From Actinotalea sp. (GTDB lineage Bacteria > Actinomycetota > Actinomycetes > Actinomycetales > Cellulomonadaceae), in NCBI GenBank assembly GCA_014360395.1, contig JACIXM010000156.1, positions 1 through 13,557 of the forward strand: 13,557 bases of DNA. Direction: 5' to 3'. Positions 1 to 7,470 of this stretch are shown piece after piece (within the stretch, counting starts at the first letter, position 1; each line of letters opens with the position of its first letter). The notes under the pieces were generated by a model. It was given only the letters and a program-made list of their open reading frames with translations, was not told the origin of the DNA and did not search any database. Both the position numbers and the translations under genes were made by a program.

Positions 1-46
1 GGCAGCAGATCGACGGCACCGTCCGACCCGCGCCGCCGACCCTCGC

Positions 47-86
47 CGACGGGCGCCGTCCTCCTCCCCGGGGCCGGCGCCCGTCG
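47..86 (+). terminator. GC-rich hairpin, probable terminator of an upstream gene
   Basis: A perfect 12-bp inverted repeat is visible. The left arm at 47-58 (CGACGGGCGCCG) pairs with the right arm at 75-86 (CGGCGCCCGTCG) around a 16-nt loop that itself holds CCCCGGGG. No T-run follows. Actinobacterial terminators often lack a U-tract, so a terminator for a gene ending before the window is the simplest reading. It sits about 50 bp upstream of the maf -10 element, so it would insulate maf. A regulatory structure or protein-binding palindrome is also possible. Confidence 0.5.
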
Positions 87-133
87 CCGTCCGCCGTGGG
101 AGAACGCCGGGCGACCGCGGCACCGGCCACGGT

Positions 134-139
134 TACCCT
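134..139 (+). promoter_or_regulatory. -10 element of a leaderless maf promoter
   Basis: The hexamer TACCCT fits the actinobacterial TAnnnT -10 consensus. Six bases separate it from the GTG at 146, which places the expected transcription start on the start codon itself. No Shine-Dalgarno sequence precedes the GTG. No clear -35 element was found. The identical hexamer and spacing recur before tetR at 12048-12053. Confidence 0.55.
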
Positions 140-145
140 CGACAG

Positions 146-808
146 GTGCCCGGCCTGCTCCTCGCCTCCGCCTCCCCGGCCCGCCGCGCGACCCTGCGCT
201 CCGCGGGCATCGAACCGCACGTGCTGGTCTCGGGCGTGGACGAGGACGCCGTCCTCGAGCACGCCCGCGCGCGCTACGGCGGCCTCGACCCGGTCGACGC
301 GGTCCTGGTCCTGGCGAACGCCAAGGCCGACGACGTCGCCGCCCGCCTGGAGGCCGGTGAGGTCCCGCCGGGTCACGAGGGGGAGCTGCCCGAGGACCTG
401 CTGGTCCTGGGCTGCGACTCGCTCCTGGACCTCGACGGCGAGGCCCTCGGCAAGCCCCGGGACGCCGACGACGCCGTCGCCCGGTGGCGCCGCATGCGGG
501 GCCGGTCCGGCCTGCTGCACACCGGCCACTGGCTCGTCGACCTGCGCCCCCACGCCCCCGCCGCGACCCTGGGCGCCACCTCGACCACCGTCGTGCACTT
601 CGCCGACGTCTCGGACGCGGAGATCGACGCCTACGTGGCGACCGGTGAGCCGCTCGCCGTCGCGGGGGCGTTCACGGTCGACGGCCGCGGCGGCGCCTTC
701 GTCCGCGGCATCGAGGGCGACCACCACGGCGTCGTCGGCCTCAGCCTGCCCGTGCTGCGGGACCTGCTCCTCCAGCTGGACCTGTCGGTCACCGACCTCT
801 GGAGCTGA
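146..808 (+). CDS. maf: Maf-family nucleoside triphosphate pyrophosphatase
   Basis: Maf proteins hydrolyse non-canonical or regular NTPs to NMP and pyrophosphate, and are described as house-cleaning enzymes linked to septum control. This 220-residue protein starts with the Maf signature LASASPARR (residues 6-14). It continues with GCDSLLDLDG (89-98; D91 is the expected catalytic acid), GKP at 102-104, the TGEP turn (167-170) and GIEGDHHGVVGLSLP (188-202). The catalytic segment carries DS where many Maf proteins have DT, which I recall as normal in actinobacterial homologues. Length is normal to slightly long for the family. The GTG at 146 is chosen because the signature follows within six residues and a -10 box lies just upstream. 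The gene is probably transcribed alone, since a second promoter precedes the next gene. In M. tuberculosis a maf gene also lies near accA3. Confidence 0.93.
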   Translation: MPGLLLASASPARRATLRSAGIEPHVLVSGVDEDAVLEHARARYGGLDPVDAVLVLANAKADDVAARLEAGEVPPGHEGELPEDLLVLGCDSLLDLDGEALGKPRDADDAVARWRRMRGRSGLLHTGHWLVDLRPHAPAATLGATSTTVVHFADVSDAEIDAYVATGEPLAVAGAFTVDGRGGAFVRGIEGDHHGVVGLSLPVLRDLLLQLDLSVTDLWS

Positions 809-914
809 CCGCCGCTGCTGGGCGAAGCCACAAACCCGGGGGCGCCCGTTGTCGGATCCCCACAGTCTTGGTCCGGTGCCCGTGCCGCAGGTGAACGGCC
901 CGAACGCGTGACGT

Positions 915-920
915 TACGGT
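915..920 (+). promoter_or_regulatory. -10 element of a leaderless accA-operon promoter
   Basis: TACGGT matches TAnnnT and lies five bases before the GTG at 926, again predicting that transcription begins at or next to the start codon. There is no ribosome binding site in the five intervening bases (gagcc). A weak -35 candidate, GTGAAC at 891-896, would give an 18-bp spacer but matches the usual TTGACA poorly. The 117-bp gap after maf supports a separate promoter for the operon that follows. Confidence 0.5.
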
Positions 921-925
921 GAGCC

Positions 926-2764
926 GTGCCCGACATCCACAAGGTCCTCATCGCCAACCGTGGTGAGATCGCGGTCCGCGTCGCGCGAGCCTGCGCGGAC
1001 GCCCGCATCGCCAGCGTCGCCGTCTACGCCGACCCCGACCGGGAGGCGCAGCACGTCCGCCTCGCCGACGAGGCCTTCGCGCTCGGCGGCACCCGCGCCG
1101 CCGAGACGTACCTCGACATGGGCAAGCTGCTCGACGTCGCACGCCGCAGCGGCGCGGACGCCGTCCACCCCGGCTACGGCTTCCTGTCCGAGAACGCGGA
1201 GTTCGCCCGGGCCGTCATCGACGCCGGCCTGACGTGGATCGGTCCCCCGCCCGCGGCCATCGAGGCGCTCGGCGACAAGGTCTCCGCCCGCCACATCGCC
1301 CAGCGCGCGGGTGCCCCGCTGGTCGCGGGGACGCCCGACCCGGTCGCCGACTCCTCCGAGGTGCACGCCTTCGCCGCGGAGCACGGGCTGCCCATCGCGA
1401 TCAAGGCGGCCTTCGGCGGCGGCGGCCGGGGCCTGCGGGTCGCCCGGACGGTCGAGGAGATCACCGAGCAGTACGACTCCGCCGTCCGCGAGGCCGTCGC
1501 GGCGTTCGGCCGCGGCGAGTGCTTCGTCGAGCGGTACCTCGACTCCCCGCGCCACGTCGAGACGCAGTGCCTCGCGGACGAGCACGGCACCGTCGTCGTC
1601 GTCTCGACCCGTGACTGCTCGCTGCAGCGGCGGCACCAGAAGCTCGTCGAGGAGGCCCCCGCGCCGTTCCTCTCCCCGGAGCAGAACCGCCTGCTGGTGG
1701 ACTCCTCGACCGCGATCCTGCGCGAGGCCGGCTACGTGGGCGCGGGGACGTGCGAGTTCCTCGTCGGCCTCGACGGCACGATCTCCTTCCTCGAGGTCAA
1801 CACCCGCCTCCAGGTCGAGCACCCGGTGACCGAGGAGGTCACCGGCGTGGACCTGGTCCGCGAGCAGCTGCGCATCGCCGCCGGGGAGCCCCTGGGCTAC
1901 ACCGAGCTGCCGACGCGGGGCCACTCCCTGGAGTTCCGCATCAACGGCGAGGACCCGGCGCAGGGCTTCCTGCCGGCGCCGGGGCGCCTCACCCGGCTGC
2001 GGTTCCCGTCGGGCCCGGGCGTGCGGGTCGACTCCGGCGTGATCGAGGGCGACACCGTCTCGGGCGCCTTCGACTCGATGATCGCCAAGCTCGTCGTCAC
2101 CGGCGCCACGCGGACGCAGGCCGTCGAGCGCGCGCGTCGTGCGCTGCGCGAGCTCGAGGTCGAGGGCATCCCGACGGTCGTGCCGTTCCACCGCGCGGTC
2201 CTGGACTCCCCGGACTTCGTCCCGGCGGACCCGGACGAGCCGTTCCGGGTCCACACCCGGTGGATCGAGACCGACTTCGCGGACACCCTGCCCACCCTGC
2301 GCGAGGGCGGCGCGGCCGCCGCGGCCGACGACGACGCCCCGGCGACGGAGCGCGTCGTCGTCGAGGTCGGCGGCAAGCGCATCGAGGTCGTCCTCCCGGC
2401 CGGCCTCGGCGGCCTCGCGCGCGGTGGCCGGCCCGGGCCTGCCGGACGCGGAGGCACCCGGCCCCGCCGCACGGCGACCCGCGGCGGCGCCCCGAGCGCG
2501 GGGGGCAACGGCGCGGCCCTGACCTCGCCGATGCAGGGCACGATCGTCAAGGTCGCGGTCGCCGAGGGCGCGCGGGTCGCCCAGGGCGACCTCGTCGTCG
2601 TCCTCGAGGCGATGAAGATGGAGCAGCCGCTCGTCGCGCACCGCGACGGCGTCGTGCGCGGCCTGTCGGCCGTCGTCGGCGCGACGGTCAGCGCGGGCAG
2701 CGCCCTGTGCGACATCGTGGACGGCGAACCGGCTGACGACGGCGCCGCACCGGCCGAGGGCTGA
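926..2764 (+). CDS. accA: Acyl-CoA carboxylase alpha chain (biotin carboxylase plus BCCP)
   Basis: The 612-residue protein combines biotin carboxylase with biotin carboxyl carrier protein, as in AccA3/PccA alpha subunits of actinobacteria. It uses ATP and bicarbonate to carboxylate its own biotin for a separate beta subunit acting on acetyl- or propionyl-CoA. The N-terminal domain starts [10 protein letters not shown] (9-18). The ATP-grasp domain holds K118, K160 with the glycine-rich loop FGGGGRG (163-169), and the catalytic segment [17 protein letters not shown] (288-304). The C-terminal biotin carboxylase lobe runs to about 450. A low-complexity Gly/Arg/Ala linker (about 495-535) leads to the BCCP domain with EAMKMEQ, where K564 is the biotinylation site. 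The GTG at 926 is the only start that keeps the complete N-terminus. Two genes follow with almost no spacing. The carboxyltransferase subunit is not in this window, so acetyl versus propionyl specificity cannot be told. Confidence 0.96.
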   Translation: MPDIHKVLIANRGEIAVRVARACADARIASVAVYADPDREAQHVRLADEAFALGGTRAAETYLDMGKLLDVARRSGADAVHPGYGFLSENAEFARAVIDAGLTWIGPPPAAIEALGDKVSARHIAQRAGAPLVAGTPDPVADSSEVHAFAAEHGLPIAIKAAFGGGGRGLRVARTVEEITEQYDSAVREAVAAFGRGECFVERYLDSPRHVETQCLADEHGTVVVVSTRDCSLQRRHQKLVEEAPAPFLSPEQNRLLVDSSTAILREAGYVGAGTCEFLVGLDGTISFLEVNTRLQVEHPVTEEVTGVDLVREQLRIAAGEPLGYTELPTRGHSLEFRINGEDPAQGFLPAPGRLTRLRFPSGPGVRVDSGVIEGDTVSGAFDSMIAKLVVTGATRTQAVERARRALRELEVEGIPTVVPFHRAVLDSPDFVPADPDEPFRVHTRWIETDFADTLPTLREGGAAAAADDDAPATERVVVEVGGKRIEVVLPAGLGGLARGGRPGPAGRGGTRPRRTATRGGAPSAGGNGAALTSPMQGTIVKVAVAEGARVAQGDLVVVLEAMKMEQPLVAHRDGVVRGLSAVVGATVSAGSALCDIVDGEPADDGAAPAEG

Positions 2765-2765
2765 G

Positions 2766-3278
2766 GTGACCGGCCCCGAGGCGGCGGACCCGGCCCGCCG
2801 ACCCGCGGGCCTGCACCGCCAGCCGGGCGACGGCTGGGTCGAGTGCGCGTGCGGGCGCCGGCACTGGGGCCTGCACGGCGCGGCGGGGCTGCTGCTCTTC
2901 CGGACCGACGACGGCGGGCGCGCCGAGTCGGTCGTCCTGCAGCACCGCGCCGTGTGGAGCGACCAGGGTGGCACCTGGGGGATCCCGGGCGGCGCCCTGG
3001 CACCCGGGGAGCGCCCCGAGGACGGCGCCGTCCGGGAGGCCGCGGAGGAGGCCGGCATCGACCCCGAGGCGGTGTCCGTCCTCACCACGCGGGTGCTCGA
3101 CCACGGCACGTGGAGCTACACGACCGTCGTGGCACGGGCGACCGGGTTCCACGACCCCCGACCCACCGACCACGAGAGTCTCGCGGTCGCCTGGGTGCGC
3201 GTGGCCGAGGTGCCGGCGCGACCGCTGCTGCCGGCCTTCGAGGCGGCGTGGCCCGAGCTGCGCGAGCTCCTGCCGTGA
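2766..3278 (+). CDS. NUDIX hydrolase with N-terminal CxCGxxHWG segment
   Basis: NUDIX enzymes cleave nucleoside diphosphates linked to another moiety. The 170-residue protein has a complete Nudix box at residues 76-98: G76, E82, R90-E91, E94-E95 and G97 fit GX5EX7REUXEEXGU. The Mg-binding glutamates are present, so it should be active. The substrate is unknown. The segment WVECACGRRHWG (24-35) just before the first beta strand carries two cysteines and a histidine. It might bind metal or be structural. The GTG start at 2766 lies one base after the accA stop codon, and GAGGG at 2756-2760 provides a modest ribosome binding site inside accA. The gene overlaps the next by 4 bp, so it belongs to the accA operon. 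MutT-like pool sanitising and ADP-ribose or CoA-derivative hydrolysis are all possible; the sequence does not decide. Confidence 0.88.
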   Translation: MTGPEAADPARRPAGLHRQPGDGWVECACGRRHWGLHGAAGLLLFRTDDGGRAESVVLQHRAVWSDQGGTWGIPGGALAPGERPEDGAVREAAEEAGIDPEAVSVLTTRVLDHGTWSYTTVVARATGFHDPRPTDHESLAVAWVRVAEVPARPLLPAFEAAWPELRELLP

Positions 3279-5263
3279 GCACCCCCCACGGCGGCGTGGC
3301 GCCGCGCGTGGGGCAGCCCCGCACCGGCGCGGGACTGCCGGCCCCCGGCCTGGCGCTGCTCGTGGTGGTCCTGGCGTTCGTCACCCTCGAGCTCGTCCGC
3401 TCCAGCGGCCCCCTCCTGGACACGGTCTTCGCCGTCGGCGTGCTCGAGGCCGCCGGCGCGGCCCTGGCGACGTACGCGCTGCCGGGAGCGCTGCTCGGGC
3501 TGCTCGCCCTGGCGGCCCGCCGCCGCCCCGCCACCGTGCTCGTGGCCGGGACCGCCACCCTCGCCGCCGCGCGGCTCGCGCTGCCGCTGCTGACCGGCGA
3601 CGACCGGGTGGTCGTCGGGCTCGCGGCGGTGAGCCTCGCCGTCGGCGTGCTGGTCGCGGCGGTGGCGGCATCGGTGCGGCGCCGCGGTGGCCCCCTGACG
3701 TTGCGGGCCGTGCTGGTCGGGCTCGCGCTGAACGTCGCCGCCCAGCTGCTGCTGACCACCTGGGACGCGGTGTGGCGCACCGACCTGCCCGGCTGGGCCG
3801 TCACCGTCGCCGTGGTCGCGGCGCTCGTGCTGGCCGCGGTCCGCGTCCGGGGCGAGTCCGTCGCCCCCGGCCGGCCCGGCGACGACGACCGGCACGTGGG
3901 CCGCCTGTGGGCGGTGGGCCTGCTCCTGGGCCTGTCCGCGATGACGACCGCGAGCACGGCGTGGGCGACGTCGCAGTCGGGGGTGCCGCTGGCCGTCGCC
4001 GGCCCGGTCACGGGAGCCGGGCTGCTGCTCGCCGCCTGGCTCATCGGGCTCGAGAGCGCGCCGCGGGTCGGCTGGCCGGCCTGGGCGGTGCGCCTGGACG
4101 GCGTCCGGCCGGTCGTGGACGGCGTCGTCCTCGCCGGCCTGACGGCCGCGCTGCTCCTCGGGACGGGCCCCCTCGTCCTTCTCGCCCTCGTCGTCGTGCA
4201 GGTCCTCGCGGCGCAGCAGGCGGCGCTCGCCCTGCGGCCCACCGCGCGGCCCGCGCGCCTCGGGCGCACCGCCCTCGCTGCCTCCGGCGCGGGCCTGGCG
4301 ACGATCCTGCCGCTGCTGCTGTTCCAGCTGGACTACGACATCCCGCTCGGCGTCCCCAACGCCCTCGTCGTCGTCGCCGCCGCGGCCCTGCTCGGCGCGG
4401 CGGGCGTCCACCGCCACGGGACCCCGGACCGTCGTGAGGTGCCGCGCCGGGCGGGCCTGCCGACGGCGCTCACGGTGGCGCTGCTCGCCGCCGGCACCGC
4501 CCAGGTCGTCGTGGGCACGGTGCTCGCCGACCGGGCGTCGGCCGGGCAGGACCCCCGGGCGTCCGCACCGGTCACCGTCGTGTCCTGGAACCTCCACTAC
4601 GGCGTCACCCCGGCCGGGCACGTCGAGCTGGAGGAGCTCGCGCGCACGATCGAGGAACGGGACGCCTGCGTCGTCCTCCTGCAGGAGGTGGCCCGCGGCT
4701 GGGTGCTCGCCGGCGGCACGGACACCGCGACGTGGCTGGCCCACCGGCTCGGGATGCGGGCGTCCTTCGCGCCGGCGGCCGACCGGCAGTTCGGCAACGC
4801 CGTGCTCACGTGCACACCGCACCGCGACGTCGTGGTGCACCCGCTGCCGTACGGCGCCGGCCCGCAGCAGCGGTCCGCGATCAGCGCGACCGTCGACCTG
4901 GCAGGCACGCCGCAGCGGTACACGTCCGTCCACCTGCAGCACCGGGAGGAGAACACCCCGACCCGGCTCGAGCAGCTGGCGACCCTGCTGGCCGCCGGCG
5001 ACCTCGGGATCCTCGCCGGGGACCTCAACGCCGAACCGGGGTGGCCGGAGCTCGAGCTGCTCGCGGAGGCCGGCTTCGTCAGCGCCCAGGACGAGCTCGG
5101 CGACCCGACGCTGCTCACCAGCCCCACCCCCGAGCCGCGCTACCGCATCGACTGGGTGCTGGGGCCGGGCTGGTCCGACGGCGACCGGCTCGACGTCCTC
5201 GCCGACACCCCCTGGTCCGACCACGCGGCGCTCGTCCTCACGCACACCCCGTCCGGGTCCTGA
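3275..5263 (+). CDS. Polytopic membrane protein with C-terminal endonuclease/exonuclease/phosphatase domain
   Basis: This 662-residue protein has two parts. Residues about 24-417 hold roughly 11-13 hydrophobic helices (for example 24-42, 111-133, 143-162, 173-190, 236-258, 280-320, 361-378, 396-417). Residues about 432-657 form an EEP (DNase I-like) fold with all core motifs: SWNLHYG with N439, LLQE with E471, H553, GDLN with D583 and N585, RIDWVL with D626, and SDH at 648-650. The catalytic set is intact. The domain follows the last helix and is probably outside the cell, which would argue for a phosphodiesterase or lipid-processing role rather than DNA repair. The architecture recalls eukaryotic Cwh43/PGAP2-interacting proteins; this is inference from layout. 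The GTG start overlaps the NUDIX stop as GTGA, implying translational coupling. The C-terminus faces the convergent MBL gene after 11 bp. Confidence 0.85.
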   Translation: MSTPHGGVAPRVGQPRTGAGLPAPGLALLVVVLAFVTLELVRSSGPLLDTVFAVGVLEAAGAALATYALPGALLGLLALAARRRPATVLVAGTATLAAARLALPLLTGDDRVVVGLAAVSLAVGVLVAAVAASVRRRGGPLTLRAVLVGLALNVAAQLLLTTWDAVWRTDLPGWAVTVAVVAALVLAAVRVRGESVAPGRPGDDDRHVGRLWAVGLLLGLSAMTTASTAWATSQSGVPLAVAGPVTGAGLLLAAWLIGLESAPRVGWPAWAVRLDGVRPVVDGVVLAGLTAALLLGTGPLVLLALVVVQVLAAQQAALALRPTARPARLGRTALAASGAGLATILPLLLFQLDYDIPLGVPNALVVVAAAALLGAAGVHRHGTPDRREVPRRAGLPTALTVALLAAGTAQVVVGTVLADRASAGQDPRASAPVTVVSWNLHYGVTPAGHVELEELARTIEERDACVVLLQEVARGWVLAGGTDTATWLAHRLGMRASFAPAADRQFGNAVLTCTPHRDVVVHPLPYGAGPQQRSAISATVDLAGTPQRYTSVHLQHREENTPTRLEQLATLLAAGDLGILAGDLNAEPGWPELELLAEAGFVSAQDELGDPTLLTSPTPEPRYRIDWVLGPGWSDGDRLDVLADTPWSDHAALVLTHTPSGS

Positions 5264-5274
5264 GGGGACCCCGG

Positions 5275-5925
5275 TCACCCGCCGACGACGAGCCGCTCCC
5301 CCGGGGCCAGGCGCCGGTACTGCGGGGCGCCACCGAGCGTGCCGACGAGGCGGTCGGCGAGGCCCTGCCCCGCCGCGGACAGCACGGCGTCGTGGATCGG
5401 CACCACCACGTCCGGCCGGACCGCCCGGACGTGGTCGACGGCCTCCGCGACCTTCACCCACGGCCCGCCGACCGGCAGCAGCAGCACCGCCACGGGCGCG
5501 TCCGGCACCGTGAAGGAGTCCCCCGGGTGCAGCACGCCGTCGACGAGGTAGGCGAGGTTCGCCGGGGCCGGCAGGTCGGGGTGGACGACGGCGTGCCGGC
5601 CGCCGAACGCCCGGACGTCGAAGCCGGCGGCCGTCCACCGCTCGCCCGGGGCGGCCGCGTGCACCCGCGCGGGGTCGGCGCCCTCCCCGGTGAGGAGCGC
5701 GACGACCGGGCCCGGCGCCCACACCTCGAGCGCGGGCCGCGCGGCCAGTGCCGTCACGAGGTCCCCGACGACGACGTGGTCGGCGTGCTCGTGGGTGACC
5801 AGCACGACGTCGGCGTCGTCGGCCACGCCCGCTTCGCTCCAGGAGCCGGGGTCCAGGACGAGCACCCGCCCGTCCCGCTCCAGGCGCGCGCACGCGTGGC
5901 CGTGGACGGTCAGCGACGTGCCCAT
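5275..5925 (-). CDS. MBL-fold metallo-hydrolase (UlaG-like)
   Basis: This is a 216-residue metallo-beta-lactamase-fold protein. The metal-binding motif THEHADH (residues 44-50) gives H45, H47, D49 and H50. Further likely ligands are H111 in GGRHAVV, H133/D135 in LHPGDS, and H178 in VPIHDA. The short first strands with LDPGSWSE and the overall size fit the L-ascorbate-6-phosphate lactonase-like (UlaG/YtnP-type) branch of the superfamily, but the real substrate is unknown. No signal peptide is seen, so it should be cytosolic. The ATG start lies five bases after the lpdA stop codon, and GGGAGG (5936-5941, inside lpdA) stands 10 bases upstream as a ribosome binding site. It is the second gene of the lpdA operon. 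It meets the EEP gene tail-to-tail with an 11-bp gap. Confidence 0.87.
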   Translation of the reverse strand: MGTSLTVHGHACARLERDGRVLVLDPGSWSEAGVADDADVVLVTHEHADHVVVGDLVTALAARPALEVWAPGPVVALLTGEGADPARVHAAAPGERWTAAGFDVRAFGGRHAVVHPDLPAPANLAYLVDGVLHPGDSFTVPDAPVAVLLLPVGGPWVKVAEAVDHVRAVRPDVVVPIHDAVLSAAGQGLADRLVGTLGGAPQYRRLAPGERLVVGG

Positions 5926-5930
5926 GCTGC

Positions 5931-7409
5931 TCAGACCTCCCTGTGGTGCAGCGTCCGGGCGACCTCCGCGATCGACCCGGACAGGGACGGGTAGACGGTG
6001 AAGGACTGCGCGACGTCGTCGGCGGTGAGTCGCTGGGCCACCGCGAGCGTGATCGGGAAGACCAGCTCGCCCGCCCGGGGCGCGACGACCACGCCGCCCA
6101 GGACGATGCCCGTCGTCGCGTGCGCGAAGAGCTTGACGAAGCCGTCGTGCATCCCGAGCATCTTCGCGCGCGGGTTCCGGGCGAGCTCGAGCATGCTCGT
6201 CCGGAACCGGACGCCGGACTCCTCGAGCGTGCGCTGGGACGCCCCGACGGTCGCGATCTCCGGTGCGGTGAAGATGTTCGCGGCGACCACCTGCAGGTCC
6301 AGCGGGACGACCGCGTCGCCGAGCGCGTGGGCCATCGCGATCCGGCCCTGCATCGCGGCCACCGACGCGAGCGGCAGCACACCGGTGCAGTCCCCGGCCG
6401 CGTAGACGCCGCGGGCGCTGGTCCGCGACACCCGGTCCACGTCGATGTGGCCCGAGCGCGTGGTCCGCACGCCGGCGGACTCCAGACCGAGGTCGGCGGT
6501 GGAGGGGACGGACCCGACGGCCATGAGGCAGTGCGTGCCCTCGACGGTGCGCCCGTCGGCGAGGGTGACCAGGACGCCGTCGTCGGTCCGGACGGCCGAC
6601 TGCGCGCGCGAGCGGGACATGACCTCCATGCCCCGCTGGCGGAAGACGTCCTCGATGAGCTCCGCGGCGTCGGCGTCCTCCCCCGGCAGCACGCGGTCCC
6701 GGGAGGAGACGAGGACGACCTGGGAGCCGAGCGCGTTGTAGGCACCCGCGAACTCCGCCCCGGTGACGCCGGAGCCGACGACGACGAGCCGCTCCGGCAG
6801 CTCCGTGAGGTCGTACAGCTGGGTCCAGGTGAGGATGCGCTCGCCGTCGGGCATGGCGTCCGGCAGGGTGCGCGGGGTCGCGCCGGTGGCCAGCAGCACG
6901 ACGTCGGCCTCGAGCGTCTCCGACCCGCCGTCGTGCCCGGCCACGACGACCCGCTCCGGCCCGTCGAGCCGCCCGCGACCGTCGACCACCCGTACGCCGA
7001 CCTGCTCGAGCCGGGCGGTGATGTCGCGGGACTGCGCCGCGGCCAGCTCGACGACGCGGGCGTTGACGCGGGCGAGGTCGACCTGGTGGCTGCGGTGGGG
7101 CGTGTGCTCGCGATCCAGCGGCACTCCGCCGTCGCGGATGCCGAGCTCGGGCGCCCGCTCCGCGATGGTCATCCACTCCGCGGTGGCGATGAGCGTCTTG
7201 GAGGGCACGACGTCGGTGAGCACCGCCGCGCCCCCCAGCCCGTGCTCCTCGACCAGGGTCACCTCCGCCCCGGCCCGCCGGGCGACCAGCGCCGCCTCGT
7301 AGCCGCCGGGCCCTCCGCCGACGACGACGACGCGCGTCGCCTGCCGGTCGTCGGGCGGCTCGGGCGGGAGCTCCGGGATGCCGGGTGTCGTCGCTGTCAC
7401 ACCGGGCAT
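5931..7409 (-). CDS. lpdA: NAD(P)H-quinone dehydrogenase, LpdA-type flavoprotein disulfide reductase homologue
   Basis: The 492-residue protein has the two-dinucleotide fold of lipoamide dehydrogenases: the FAD loop GGGPGG (31-36), the NAD(P) loop GSGVTG (212-217), the second FAD motif YAAGD (336-340) and a C-terminal dimer interface. The redox-active CxxxxC is absent; the region reads [15 protein letters not shown] (57-71), so both cysteines are missing. The C-terminal His-Glu dyad is also replaced by VYPSLSGS (472-479). Both features match M. tuberculosis LpdA (Rv3303c), known as an NAD(P)H-dependent quinone reductase, not a lipoamide dehydrogenase. Annotation as Lpd or glutathione reductase would be wrong. 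The start is uncertain: ATG at 7409 has no good ribosome binding site, while GTG at 7400 (489 residues) follows a weak CACAAT -10 by seven bases and could be leaderless. It is first in an operon with the MBL gene and divergent from pnp. Confidence 0.92.
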   Translation of the reverse strand: MPGVTATTPGIPELPPEPPDDRQATRVVVVGGGPGGYEAALVARRAGAEVTLVEEHGLGGAAVLTDVVPSKTLIATAEWMTIAERAPELGIRDGGVPLDREHTPHRSHQVDLARVNARVVELAAAQSRDITARLEQVGVRVVDGRGRLDGPERVVVAGHDGGSETLEADVVLLATGATPRTLPDAMPDGERILTWTQLYDLTELPERLVVVGSGVTGAEFAGAYNALGSQVVLVSSRDRVLPGEDADAAELIEDVFRQRGMEVMSRSRAQSAVRTDDGVLVTLADGRTVEGTHCLMAVGSVPSTADLGLESAGVRTTRSGHIDVDRVSRTSARGVYAAGDCTGVLPLASVAAMQGRIAMAHALGDAVVPLDLQVVAANIFTAPEIATVGASQRTLEESGVRFRTSMLELARNPRAKMLGMHDGFVKLFAHATTGIVLGGVVVAPRAGELVFPITLAVAQRLTADDVAQSFTVYPSLSGSIAEVARTLHHREV

Positions 7410-7413
7410 TGTG
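7408..7413 (-). promoter_or_regulatory. Possible weak -10 element for lpdA
   Basis: On the minus strand CACAAT keeps the two most conserved -10 positions (second A, last T) and lies seven bases before the in-frame GTG at 7400. If it is the promoter, the ATG at 7409 lies inside it and could not be the start. The match is weak and no -35 element is evident. Confidence 0.25.
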
Positions 7414-7456
7414 CCGTCCGGGCGCCGCAGGGGGCACGCCGGCAGCGCCGGGGCAC

Positions 7457-7462
7457 TAACCT
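7457..7462 (+). promoter_or_regulatory. -10 element of a leaderless pnp promoter
   Basis: TAACCT fits TAnnnT and lies eight bases before the ATG at 7471. No Shine-Dalgarno sequence is present. An out-of-frame GTG at 7465 is too close to the hexamer to be the transcription start. The whole divergent gap with lpdA is 61 bp, so both promoters are packed into it. The heptamer GGGGCAC occurs twice (7431-7437 and 7450-7456), the second copy directly abutting the -10 element. Confidence 0.45.
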
Positions 7463-7470
7463 CGGTGACC

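Larger units (their letters stand above)
1..145. other. Non-coding stretch upstream of maf
   Basis: None of the three forward frames contains a stop codon in this stretch, so no upstream plus-strand gene ends inside the window. No reverse-strand reading gives a convincing protein. The stretch therefore looks intergenic and holds the hairpin at 47-86 and the maf -10 element. A reverse-strand gene starting near the left edge cannot be excluded because the window begins here. Confidence 0.5.

Noticed and set aside
834-850. Hairpin-like CCCGGGGGCGCCCG after maf as a terminator
   Set aside because: The pairing is short, ambiguous and without a T-run. It is too common in this base composition to call.
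96-911. 271-codon plus-strand frame overlapping maf
   Set aside because: Ser/Pro/Arg/Thr-rich shadow of maf in another frame. The 146-808 frame carries the Maf signatures.
2400-2520. Possible compensated frameshift in the accA linker
   Set aside because: The Gly/Arg-rich linker looks unusual, but BCCP linkers vary greatly and the frame is continuous into a perfect EAMKMEQ biotin site, so no error needs to be assumed.
914-3109. 731-codon open frame on the minus strand opposite accA and the NUDIX gene
   Set aside because: Low-complexity Arg/Gly/Ala/Asp-rich translation with no recognisable domain. It mirrors the real plus-strand genes, a known effect of high GC at third codon positions.
5264-5274. 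Bidirectional terminator between the convergent EEP and MBL genes
   Set aside because: The gap is only 11 bp and shows no more than a four-base GGGG/CCCC pairing. The same holds for the 4-bp gap at 10155-10158.
3116-6745. 1209-codon open frame on the minus strand across the EEP, MBL and lpdA genes
   Set aside because: It reads antisense to the EEP gene and out of frame through lpdA and MBL, both of which have full motifs in their own frames. The translation is compositionally biased.
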